A DNA stretch of 64,000 bases from NCBI RefSeq assembly GCF_964204865.1, contig NC_135251.1, positions 10,292,001 to 10,356,000 on the forward strand, in the 5' to 3' direction. A program made the position numbers and the translations under genes. Positions within the stretch are counted from its first letter, which is position 1, and each line of letters begins with the position of its first letter. This document shows positions 36,715 to 46,809 of the stretch, one piece after another. Under the pieces are notes generated by a model. The model was not told the DNA's origin. It saw only the letters and a program-made list of their open reading frames with translations, and did not search any database. This DNA comes from Styela clava. Lineage: Eukaryota > Chordata > Ascidiacea > Stolidobranchia > Styelidae.

Positions 36715-37423
36715 GGACCCTACTAAAAAGGTAGGTATCATAGGTATCACAGGTATCACTCCATAAAAAAATACCGGTAGGTATCAGTAATAAATGACTA
36801 AAAAGGTAGGTATCAGTAGTAGATGACTAAAAAGGTAGGTATCAGTAGTAAATAACTAAAAAGATAGGTATCAGTAGTAGATGACTAAAAAGGTAGGTAT
36901 CAGTAGTAAATGACTAAAAAGGTAGGTATCAGTAGTAAATGACTAAAAAGGTAGGTATCAGTAGTAGATGACTAAAAAGGTAGGTATCAGTAGTAAATAA
37001 CTAAAAAGGTAGGTATCAGTAGTAGATGACTAAAAAGGGGGCTCCCGAAGTATGCGAACCAAGATGGCGGACATCGGAATGTAATATGTGTACTAGGTTA
37101 GGGTTAGGCCATAATTTTAGGTATAAATACTACGGGAGGCCCTTGGCTAGTCTTCGAACTGATAATAGGACCAAAATAAGGAAAATTGGAAAAAAATTGT
37201 CGCCTAACCCTAACCTGTTACTGATACCTACCTTTTTAGTCATCTACTACTGATACCTACCTTTTTAGTCATTTACTACTGATACCTACCTTTTTAGTCA
37301 TTTACTACTGATACCTACCTTTTTAGTTATTTACTACTGATACCTACCTTTTTAGTCATTTACTACTGATACCTACCTTTTTAGTGAGTGATACCTATGA
37401 TACCTACCTTTTTAGTAGGGCCC
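36715..37423. mobile_element. Foldback element, 709 bp, with inverted minisatellite arms and 8-bp target duplication
   Basis: Ends are inverted repeats: GGACCCTACTAAAAAGGTAG at the left and GGGCCCTACTAAAAAGGTAG at the right on the other strand. The flanks are an exact 8-bp duplication, GTATACAG (36707-36714 and 37424-37431). The left arm holds nine 29-bp units (36776-37036, starting GGTAGGTATCAGTAGTA). The right arm holds five full inverted units and one partial (37222 onward, starting TGATACCTACCTTTTTAGTC). The central ~180 bp contains a GGCTCCCGAAGTATG sequence related to the GGTACTCC MITE. The two arms could pair as a stem of roughly 190-250 bp. No coding capacity; the open frame at 37026-37253 crosses the loop by chance. 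Confidence 0.85.
36776..37036 (+). repeat. 29-bp minisatellite, nine copies
   Basis: Nine head-to-tail 29-bp units differ mainly at three positions (AAATGAC, AGATGAC and AAATAAC variants). The array length, 261 bp, is exactly nine units. The inverted counterpart occupies 37222-37395. Confidence 0.93.
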
Positions 37424-38956
37424 GTATACAGCAGTACATGAATCAACTTCACGACCCGCGACTAAACACGGCCTGATTATATAATCCTGAGCTAACAGAA
37501 AAAAACAAGATATCTACATTTCCCGACAAAGCTGATCGATCATGTTCATGTCGCACTGCAGATTGGTATTCAAAATAGCCACAGAGATCATTCTAAAATC
37601 AGGATTTATTGCTCAAATTCGACGATTATCGTCTTCACCTCAAAGCGAGAAACTAGATCAAGCTGCTTTACAAACTCAACTAAAAAATATTGAATCATAA
37701 TACTGTAATATAAATCTTTTCAACGTATAAAAAATAATTCAGCGCCCCTTGCGATGTAGAAAACTTATAAATGACTAATAGTAATCTGGGCTAATGTGCT
37801 GTGAAGCAGTTCAGTAACCTGACACGAAAGCAACGGAGTAAAAACTCGTGCAGCCGTGTGTGTTTATAACTCTCACTATACCACGATCGATACCGTAATA
37901 ACAAAGTAGGAAGAGGATTAACCCGTTGGTAGAGCAGCGTTAGATCATTACTTTAAATGTTCTTGGATTAAACGATAAAGTAACTGTCACAAAACCAGTT
38001 TCTGAATTTACTGTATAATATTCTCTGGACACGGAATAGTTCTTGTTCGTGATACACTTATTTATTACAGGATACAAAACTTACCGATAAACGCAATTGA
38101 TTAAACATAAAATAACACTTGATTCAACGTATTTTATAATAGCTTTTAGCGTGACACAATTTTTAATGTGAATTCAAAGCTGAAGGGGTAATCGGTTGAA
38201 TATTAATATTATGCCGCTCAGAATTTGGTGAACCATGTTAATATTCCGGGTTAAGATTTGTTTATTGGCAAATGAAAGGGAGTGACATTCCTGAAATTAG
38301 TCTTCGCGTTGCAAGGCTCATGTGTGAGATTATTTTGAAAGATTGTGAATAGTAATTAGAACGGAAGTATAAGATAAACGCAAAACAATGCATATCAAAA
38401 TAACATAAGGTTGTTTCAATATTTTATTTGATATTCATCGTTATTTGTAAGCCAATGATTCCTGAAGAATAAAATTAATAAGATGCGTTTAATAACGATT
38501 TATTTGTTAGAACAAACACCTTTTACCAAATTATGATATAAAAAATGTGACAGCCCAAATATTCAAGTTTTTTCTACTTATTATATAGCCATTGGGTATC
38601 ACTACAAGCCTCAAGAGAGTTAGAGGATTGCCTTTTACAATCCAATATCTCCATCGAACCTAAGTATTTTTAGCGCCAAGTTTTATTTGGTATAAATCAT
38701 GCGTTACGCTGTAACCAAATTTATTTGGCTATTTTGAGCATCGATTAGCTTTGTAGCAAATTGTCTACCAAGAAAGTGGATAGTTAGTGAATCGTACCAA
38801 AAAGAGGAAGGCACTTTACTTGAAAGTTGACCTATGAATATGAAATAATCAAGGATAAATAACAGCCATATAAGAACAGTACATAGCTAAACGTTTGTAG
38901 CAAACAACGATATACAAAATGCGCATAAAACACATGTATAATTACAGCTGTAATCC

Positions 38957-39250
38957 ATTTCACAACTTGTTCTTCATGTGCTCTGTTGTAGATATTTCCG
39001 AGATGTCCACCAATGTCTTCACACCTCTTTTTTGCTTCACCATACGTCATTAGATTAGATTTGAAAAATGTGAAGCATTTTCTCACGTATTTCAAATGGC
39101 AGAATCGTTCATCTGTTAATATGAGTGATCAATTAAATTGTATGTCCTGTTAAAAGTCTTATTCTAGTTTAAGTAAAAATCTTAGTAAAGAAGTAGTCGA
39201 CTTGGAGTCTTCATCTCATCCAAAGCATAAAAATTGACTTAGATACGAAA
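38957..39250 (-). pseudogene. Inverted partial duplicate of the C-type lectin gene (intron end plus truncated CTLD exon)
   Basis: Bases 39112-38957 on the minus strand repeat the first part of the CTLD exon (CHLKYVRKCFTFF, then KRCEDIGGHLGNIYN), preceded by the same TTAACAG acceptor. Homology continues into intron sequence to 39250. The match stops abruptly after ...EEQVVK, where the exon runs into unrelated DNA and an in-frame continuation with no lectin features. The intact counterpart is 42889-43183. Few substitutions separate the copies, so the duplication is fairly recent. I treat it as a non-functional fragment. Confidence 0.82.
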
Positions 39251-39261
39251 CAGCAAAAAAG

Positions 39262-39345
39262 GTATTCACGCAGTATGTGTACCAGGTTAGGGTTATGCCA
39301 TATTTTGATTCCGATTTTCTATATTTCAGTTTTATTTCGAGTTTC
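39262..39345 (+). mobile_element. Partial GGTACTCC-type MITE
   Basis: Contains CGCAGTATGTGTACCAGGTT and TAGGGTTATGCCATATTTTG, then ATTCCGATTTTCTATATTTC, matching the left third of the complete copies. The remainder is missing. Confidence 0.6.
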
Positions 39346-40749
39346 ATGTACACCATGCCAAGTCACAAATTCATGAAGATTTTTCACCCAGAAGGCGAGA
39401 TCAGAAATATTGTAAGTTATTGTACACGTGTACATATGGAATATCACGGAACCACAGTTTTGAAAAGCGTCCAACATTTTCAATTTCCAAAACAATTACC
39501 CCACTTGCAATATTACACAATAGGTCACAATTTTTTTTTGCAAATGCCAAAAGGCCATTTTCTAGTCGATATTAAATGTCGGTCAGTATGTTTCCACAAA
39601 GGTTATTTCGTGACACTTATTCATGTAATCTATAGCGTTACGTTTTCTAATTTTTGACTGATTGATTACGCTGGATAGTTAGTAGTAGAAATCACCTAAT
39701 GTATATGTAATTGAGCGCCATTTAGAAACTTTGATAAGGAATGAACTCATTTTACACATGAAGTACGTCATAGAGTCATTCATACATTGTCTACCTAAAA
39801 GTCGTAAACCAACATATCAAGATTTACGTTATCGATTGATTTTGACGAAGTGCAATTTCAGTTATGGAAAACATATATTTTAAAAGCGTAGTTCAATGGA
39901 AAACACTTCAAAACAGAACTCGCGTTGAAAAATAATTGTGACTACAAAAAAGTTACTGACAGAAACAAGTTTAGCACTATAATGGCCATAGTTGGAGCTT
40001 CAGAGTTCAGTTAAGGTCGGAAGAAACAGTTTATATCTATGCGGTAAATATGAAGAGTCTAGGACGCTTAATCGATGTTGAATTTGATGTCTGTTCTATC
40101 ATTATATTCCTTAACAATGTCGTAATGTGTGGCAAACAAAAAAAATTGTAGCAAATATAGAAAAGGAAGCACCCTATCACTGTTAGAAAAGTAAGCCAGT
40201 CCATGTCGAGTGCCCATTCCAGTTTATGATGTACAGTTTACTTTATTGCAATAAAACAAACCAGCAATAATTTTGAAGTAGCTGACGTTCGTTTAGGTTT
40301 TTTGGACAGAAAATGTACATATTGATCGTGTTGTTGTTTTTGTTTGTTTTTTCTTCTTGTTGTTATGAAAAATCTCCTGGACCAATCGCTTCAAATTTTC
40401 AGTGGTTGAAGATTATATTTTTCGCTGGAAAATACAATTATCTTTATTTATTTCAAAACTTTCCGTGGGCTCCTATGCATATCAAAATTTTGTGTGATGA
40501 CCAATTCAAAACTAATAAAAATCATTTGTAGCGGTTCTGCCTCCTCTCTCGCGCTACGCGAAAGTCGGAATTTTTTGACTGTGCGTATACAGTAGACTAA
40601 GTAAGGTGCTGTATAAGCTAAGCCTAGACTGATCCTTCGGTTAGGCTTTCGTGTCCATATATTTGATAATACTAATAGCTTCATCATTAAATATAATCAA
40701 TTCTCTTGGTAACCTAAATCTTCAGTGGAATTACAATTTAACAACCACA

Positions 40750-43700
40750 ATGCTTGGTAGGACATACAAGGTTTTTACACTTGTCAGTCTTTTACTTTTC
40801 ATTGAATTAACCTGGGCCGAAGAAAAACGTCTCATTTGCAAACCAGAATCGGATGAAGAACAGCAGCAGAGTGCCTCGATTGATATCAATGATGATTTGA
40901 TCAAAGCAATAAACTCACTTATTGATGTCAAAATGAAGGGTGGGTAGCTTTCACTAAAAAATATATTCGGTGTTTTAGTTAAATATAATGATTTTGGTCA
41001 CATATTTTAACAATTTTCCTCAAAGCAAGGTCACGAGTTCACACTTGTGAATGATTGAGTCACTTCCGCCCGAGTCAAGTTCAATATATATACAGAATTT
41101 ATATAGATTTGCGTAATGGATTACGCACAATACAGTCCAACTTAGTATTGGTTGACGTATACTTTTGAGCAGAGAACAGCTATTGATCAGCCTGTGGCCA
41201 ATAAGCACGCTAGAAAGCATGCATTCATAAGTCACGAACAAATAATTACAATAGACCCAGCACAACATTGAATAGTCAAGTTTTGAATCTACTAGGTGCG
41301 AACTATATTTTCATCAAATACAAAAATAATATTTATAATTTTGAGTCGATTGGAAAATTAATTGCCTTTCTCCTGAAGGCTGTCTCTATAATTATGGTAT
41401 AATGTTTTAAATATCAAATCAAAATTGGGATATTACCAACGTGTACATATTATCGGAATAAGCCTTAAGGTATAACAACCGAGGGTTCTCAATCCTTATT
41501 CTCTCATTTATTCCTATACAAATTTCAAATGAAAAATCAATTTCAATTTTTTATATTATTATTATTAAATGTATAATAACGCTTACACCTATATTTGATT
41601 GCGATTATACAGTGAATGCCCATATTATAGCCAATTTTCACTTCCAAGTGAAATTTACTCCAAGGGCGAGTAAATTTTATCCAAAATTTACCCCCAATAG
41701 AGAGCCCCTTGTATAAACATATCATAAAATATTGAATTCACCAATATCTTCTGAACGCATCGTTTTGTTAAATTTTATAACTTTTTGTTTGTTTGTTATA
41801 TTTACAGAAGTTGAAGATAAATTGTCACAGAGACTTTGGGAAAGATTTATGAATGAGACTGAATCTACGACTGCACCAGTGGAAGAAACAGTGGTTAAAG
41901 GTACTAAAATCGGATGTTAATTTTTTAACTTTAAATTTTTTAATTTAAAATTGGTGGTTCTAATGGTTGGTCTAATGGTTCTAATTGATGGTTCTAAGCG
42001 ATTTTTATACCCCTCACAAAAAGTCACATTGGGGCAAACGTCTATGCGTGCAAATGTTCGTGGGTGCGAATGTACATGGGTGCAAATGTCCGCGGGTGCA
42101 ATCTATATGCGGGTGGAAAAATCTATGGGTGGAAATGTCCGTGGGAGCAAATTTCGGTGGGTTCGAAAGTATGCAGGTGCAAATGTCGTTGGTGCAGTTT
42201 ATGGGTGCAAATGTACGTGAGTGCAAATGTGATGTCACCAATATCAAATGGATCCAACGATAACAGTATCTCTGAAAGGTTCCTGTCCGAGCTTTACATG
42301 GTTTCTATCACATAGTTTACACCTATCGAAATAATAGTTTGAACTGACCTCAAACTAAACGTGAATTTATTAAGTGAACGCTTCGTATCTTACTTTAAAG
42401 TTTTAAAACATTCAGGAAAAATATAATTTAAAAACTTTTGGCAAACTTTTATTGGAACCTATGTGTCATTTTTTGTCAATTGAGCTGGCAGATAAGAGTC
42501 TTTCGACTTCATTAAACTAGAAACTAAAGACTCGCCACACAACTGCTTCACGGCGCTGTTAGTACTCGAAGCTGCGCTAACATTTACCTATCAAAGAAAA
42601 GCATTTCAATATAAGACGTTAACGAAATCCATGATCTTAATATCTGCATTTCCAGTCCGCAGTCGTGTTAGAAATCAAAAACGGAAAAATATGTTAAGAA
42701 CAGACTAAATTATAATCACGAAGTACACCACAAGCATTTCCAATTCTTTTTTAATATTGTCAGCAATTTCATGAATAATGTGTCCTAAACAAACTATTAG
42801 CCCGAAAAAGTTTCTGTAGTAGCAACATCTCACATGAAGGCAGCTATACTGGAAGTAATGGGTCACCTAAATTGCGGACATTTTACTATTTCGTATCTAA
42901 GTCAACTTTTCATACATTCGATGAGATGAAGTCTCCGGGTCGACTGCTTCATTGCTCGGATTTTTACTTATATCAGAATAAGACTTTAAATAAGATATAC
43001 AATTTAATTAGGATTACATGTTAACAGATGAACGATTCTGTCATTTGAAATATGTGAGGAAATGCTTCACATTTTTCAAATCTAATCTAATGACGTATGG
43101 TGAAGCGAAGAAGAGATGCGAAGATATTGGTGGACATCTCGGAAATATCTACAACAAAGCACATGAAGAACAAGTTGTGAAATATATCAAGAAAAATGCT
43201 GCGACTCCTATTTTCTTCTTCATTGGAATGACTATCGATACGAAAGTAAGTATACCTCTAACTTCAAACAAGTGAACATATATCAGATCAGATCAGATTT
43301 GGCATTACTTAAATAATGCTACTCTCTGGAAATATCATTTGTTTGGATGGGATAGAAAACAGATCACAGAAACATTTTATGTTCCGATTGGTGTGTTTTC
43401 AAATCCTTATTAAGAAAAAAAATCGAGTCATTCCTTGGTAAAGGGAATATATTAGATGACGTAAAAAAACGAGAAATTCTAAAAAAAAGTCTACTACTTG
43501 AGTTTGACGTTTTTAATTTATTTGAGCTTATTTTTAAATTCTGTGAAGCAAGAATCGAAATCTTGAGTCGGAATTGAGAATCGGATTTGTAACAATAAGA
43601 GACATTCTAAAAATCGGTAACTGGTGGCAAAATATTCTTTGGATAAATTTTTCCAAAGTTCTTGAAGTCGAAAATGTTATATTTTGGCGTCAGAAGCTAA

Positions 43701-43840
43701 AGACGACTATACGGGGGAGTTGACTCTGTTGACCGTATGTTCGTATGGCTCTCTCCAGTCTATACCGAATAACATTGCGTATATTGTTGTATATTTGTAT
43801 TATAGTTGCAAAGCTTGTTTTTCTGGTTGACAAATATTAA

Positions 43841-43876
<36 letters not shown>

Positions 43877-44201
43877 GGTATGTTTGTCAACCCAAAATCG
43901 GCATTCGGAGTCAGTGTCAATTTCTTGAACCACTTGGAATTTGGTTTTACTTTTCTCTGAATTTACAGTAAGTCCCGGGCTGACTTATATGAATTAACTC
44001 ATATCTATTTTCTTCCAGAGCATGAATGTTTTCCTGTACAATCGTTCTCCAGCGCCATATGTTCATTGGTATCCTGACGGTGGATATCCCCTGAAAGAAC
44101 ACAGCATGTTGAGATACACTATTTTGCCTACTTTCTCGGGAATGTTTAACAATGTTGCAGAGAACATGGCGAGATCGAATGGTGTACTTTGTGAATTTTA
44201 A
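40750..44201 (+). CDS. Secreted C-type lectin-like protein (227 aa)
   Basis: Four exons: 40750-40939, 41808-41900, 43028-43245, 44019-44201. GT-AG introns have phases 1, 1 and 0, and the frame closes on TAA. Residues 1-23 are a signal peptide (VFTLVSLLLFIELTWA). Residues about 24-94 form an acidic stalk with an NET glycosylation site. Residues about 95-227 are a C-type lectin domain: FCHLKYVRKC, YGEAKKRCEDIGGHLGNIYN, FFFIGMTID, then APYVHWYPDGGYP and GVLCEF. The order and motifs match the ascidian type of this fold. The canonical WND is replaced by GMFNNV and the Cys pair usual in the second half is not visible, so carbohydrate binding by the standard Ca2+ site is doubtful. No membrane span follows, so secretion is likely. 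An AATAAA lies at 44618. A truncated inverted copy lies upstream at 38957-39250. Confidence 0.88.
42046..42234 (+). repeat. Degenerate 16-bp minisatellite in lectin intron 2
   Basis: About twelve diverged units of roughly 16 bp (GGGTGCAAATGTCCGT type) run in one direction and end GTGATGTCACC. The unit resembles the inverted TTTGAACCCATGTACA units of the element at 59465-59668, so this is probably one end of a related element. Confidence 0.75.
43844..43874 (+). repeat. (TC)n microsatellite
   Basis: A 31-bp uninterrupted TC run in intron 3 of the lectin gene. Confidence 0.97.
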
Positions 44202-44843
44202 AATATCATTTAGTTCAACACAAAAACAACTTCAAAAAATAATTTCTCTGTAAGATATCTCACGTGCAACTGAAGAATGTGGTTTTGTTTTAAAAATCAT
44301 GAAATATTATTTCAGCATTCGTTCAGTGAAAAGCGACAAAACTTCATATTACAAGTCAGTCAGTCAATCGATTATTTATTTGCCGTCACGAAAGACAAAT
44401 TCACAAAAGTTGCTGCAGAGGTCGCGAGGGACCTCGTTAGGTCTTCAAGCAGCAATACCTATAGCGCTGTTACTGGTTTGGTGTAAAAATAACTGCATAT
44501 GATACGACTATTAACTATGCGATAGTCTTGATGGTGATCATATTTTGACTATAACATGTAATTATAATATATAAATGAACATAAATTCACGCCAAACGCA
44601 ATTTTGCTAAAATACATAATAAAATAAATAAGATGGAGAGCAACGAAACTAGTGGCAGAAAAAAGAAGGTTATTATTTAAAACAGAAATCTAACAAGAGA
44701 GCAAATCGAACTAAATATCCGATGTATAATCCGCTAGCGGCTAGATAGATCCTGTTACTTACTATCTGGCCATTGAAAAGCTCAAATTAAAATGGCAAAT
44801 TGAGTCTCATCACTGCAGTAATTCACATAGATACCGTATAGAC

Positions 44844-45199
44844 CAGGGGTGTGTAACTTGCGGCCCGAGGGTCATATGCGCCCACAAGAAAAAAAATGTG
44901 CTGCCGGCGGAAAAGTGCCAATTTTGAATGCTGTGTGGCCCGCAAAACGAGTTTTTAATTTAGCTTAATAGTAATGGTAGGTGCGAGTAATTTTAATCCA
45001 TTTGCGTTGAAAACCCTATATCTGAGTTCAATTTATATGCCTATGACGTTCAATGCCCTGACAGCTAACTTTAGCGAAGAGAACATCGAATGTCATAAGT
45101 GCAACGACTAAAAAGCCTGCGTTAAATAAAAGTGTGTGGCCCGTGGTTTCACCCCGGTGTTTGTATACGACCCTTCCGTAATAAAATCGCATACCCCTG
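44844..45199. mobile_element. hAT-like MITE, 356 bp, with 8-bp target duplication
   Basis: Ends are CAGGGGTGTGTAACTTGC at the left and CAGGGGTATGCGATTTTA at the right on the other strand. Flanks GTATAGAC (44836-44843) and GTATTGAC (45200-45207) match at 7 of 8 positions. GCGGCCCGAGGGTC near the left end and GTGTGGCCCGTGG near the right resemble the members at 583 and 7335. Confidence 0.82.
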
Positions 45200-46069
45200 G
45201 TATTGACCACAGCTAAGCCGTGAGCACGAACTTTGCGAGAGAAATTTCGAAAAATATAATATATATTAATAGCCTTTTAGCGAATTAAAATTGTTGAACA
45301 CTTTAAATCCAAAAACGCTTAATCCATTATGGGGTCAAAGAGATTGTTGCTCAACAATAAATGTCACCTCAACAACAACAACAAAAATTTGGCAATACAA
45401 TCCATTTGTCACTTCGTATCGTATTGATATGAGCTTTACCTCGCCCCGTGCATTTCCTATACACGAGTAAGCAAAATATGATTTTCCTATTCGTATTATT
45501 ATGCACGCTTTTCGCAGTCTTACTAAAATATTTGTTGATCAATTAATTTTACCGAAACTATCTAAATGTATGTTTGCTATAACGTATTTATCAATTTTGA
45601 CTTGAATTGAATTTGTTTATTATTATTGTATGTACTCTTATATTTAATACAGACTGCTTATTCAATTTGCCCTGAGTATACATGTGGTACTACTTCTGCA
45701 AAGCTCATGAATACTCCACATACACTTTACAAAAACATCACTTGTAAAATTAATCTACTCTCCAATTTGTGGCATTAGTCACCAGAAAAGGGCAAAAACG
45801 GTTTCCTAAAAGCTCTATAAAAATTCATTCGACAATGTGGCATATACATTTTATATTTACAATCAGCTTATTAAATTGTTTATTACCGGGTAATGAGGTA
45901 GCATAATTAATGTTGAAATAAAATTAAAAATTGAAAATTATCTAACTAAGAATGAAATTGAAAGTTACGGTTTGAAGTAATACAACATCACATGGAATTG
46001 TTGTCATCGATAATAGCATACGTTCATGGTTCTTTTTCAATACTGTCACATAGGTTTGGTAACATACAA

Positions 46070-46207
46070 TACATATACAACCAGGAGTATGCATATACAT
46101 CCTGAAGTATACATATACAGCCAGGAGTATACATATACCGCCAGAAGTATACATATACAGCCAGGAGTTTACATATACAGCAAACCAAATATGCATATAC
46201 AGTCATG
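46070..46207 (+). repeat. 20-bp minisatellite, about seven copies
   Basis: Units of the type TATACATATACAGCCAGGAG repeat from about 46070 to 46207, with 0-5 changes per unit and some length variation in the last two. Confidence 0.88.
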
Positions 46208-46424
46208 AGTTTGGTTGGTAAAAAATATGAATACAATTCCAAAATATGCTCATACTGCACAGTCAACTCAGATTATGTTCATACACAGCCAATATATTTT
46301 AAACGGATGTTTGTTTATATTGATTTGAATGAATATGCATATGATATTGACTTTTGAATGAAACTTACTTCAATGGCTGTATATGTATATTTGCCTGGCT
46401 ATATATGTATATTTAGGCTATATG

Positions 46425-46638
46425 TACATGGTGTTCGCAAAGTTTGGACACATAGGTTATAAAATATTTTTAGTAATAATTATAAATTATAATATAAATT
46501 GATGGTAATGTATTAAAGATAGTAATAATAATTAATAATATTATTAATTATAATTAAATATAAAAAATAATATTAGTTTTAATTACAGACTAAAAAATTC
46601 AATTATCCCATTTGTTCGGACTTTACGGACACACTGTA
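46425..46638. mobile_element. Tc1/mariner-like MITE, ~214 bp
   Basis: The ends are inverted repeats: TACATGGTGTTCGCAAAGTT at the left and TACAGTGTGTCCGTAAAGTC at the right on the other strand. They are bounded by TA at each end, the target of Tc1/mariner elements. The interior is almost pure A+T and has a palindromic AATAATATTATTAATTATAA core. No transposase remains. Confidence 0.72.
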
Positions 46639-46809
46639 TGCTGGCCCGCTAATACTGTCTAGTTCCAACAACTATGTGACAGATGCTTCATATTGTAAAC
46701 AAGAAAAGACTTGTTTATCGCACAATATTCCACTAACCTCATTCAAGTTTTTATAATCTTAACTCAAATATACAAAAAAAAAATATTTAGATGACTGGTG
46801 GATATAGAG

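Larger units (their letters stand above)
35253..40749. other. Repeat-rich intergenic region
   Basis: No intact gene found. Contents in order are the tandem duplication at 35423-35656, the CAGGGGTGGCCAA element (35815), a CAGTGGTTCCCAACC end (36384), the 709-bp foldback element (36715-37423), the inverted partial lectin duplication (38957-39250) and a partial GGTACTCC MITE (39262-39345). The open frame at 39277-39657 (126 codons) starts within that MITE and has no family resemblance. The open frame at 40313-40531 begins with a hydrophobic run but lacks splice or homology support. Confidence 0.6.
44202..46809. other. Intergenic region between lectin gene and 7TM cluster
   Basis: No supported gene. 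It holds a hAT-like MITE (44844-45199), a 20-bp minisatellite (46070-46207) and a Tc1/mariner-like MITE (46425-46638). Short open frames at 45942-46266 on either strand are translations of the minisatellite. Confidence 0.65.

Noticed and set aside
36776-37036. Regular 29-bp direct repeats that superficially resemble a CRISPR array.
   Set aside because: Units are contiguous with no spacers, have an inverted counterpart, and lie inside an element with terminal repeats and a target duplication in a eukaryotic genome.
38832-39095. Independent minus-strand C-type lectin gene.
   Set aside because: Only an acceptor and part of one exon are present; the exon is cut off after EEQVVK and no companion exons were seen in the minus-strand direction.
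39277-39657. 126-codon plus-strand open frame.
   Set aside because: It starts within a partial MITE, has random-looking composition, and has no splice or family support.
40313-40531. Open frame with a hydrophobic, signal-like start (MYILIVLLFLFVFSS).
   Set aside because: The hydrophobic start comes from a T-rich run, the remainder resembles no protein, and it sits just before the lectin gene without joining it in phase.
41951-42315. Overlapping open frames on both strands in lectin intron 2.
   Set aside because: They are translations of the 16-bp minisatellite in several frames.
46024-46266. Tyr/Cys-rich repetitive peptides on both strands.
   Set aside because: These are readings of the TATACATATACAGCCAGGAG minisatellite.
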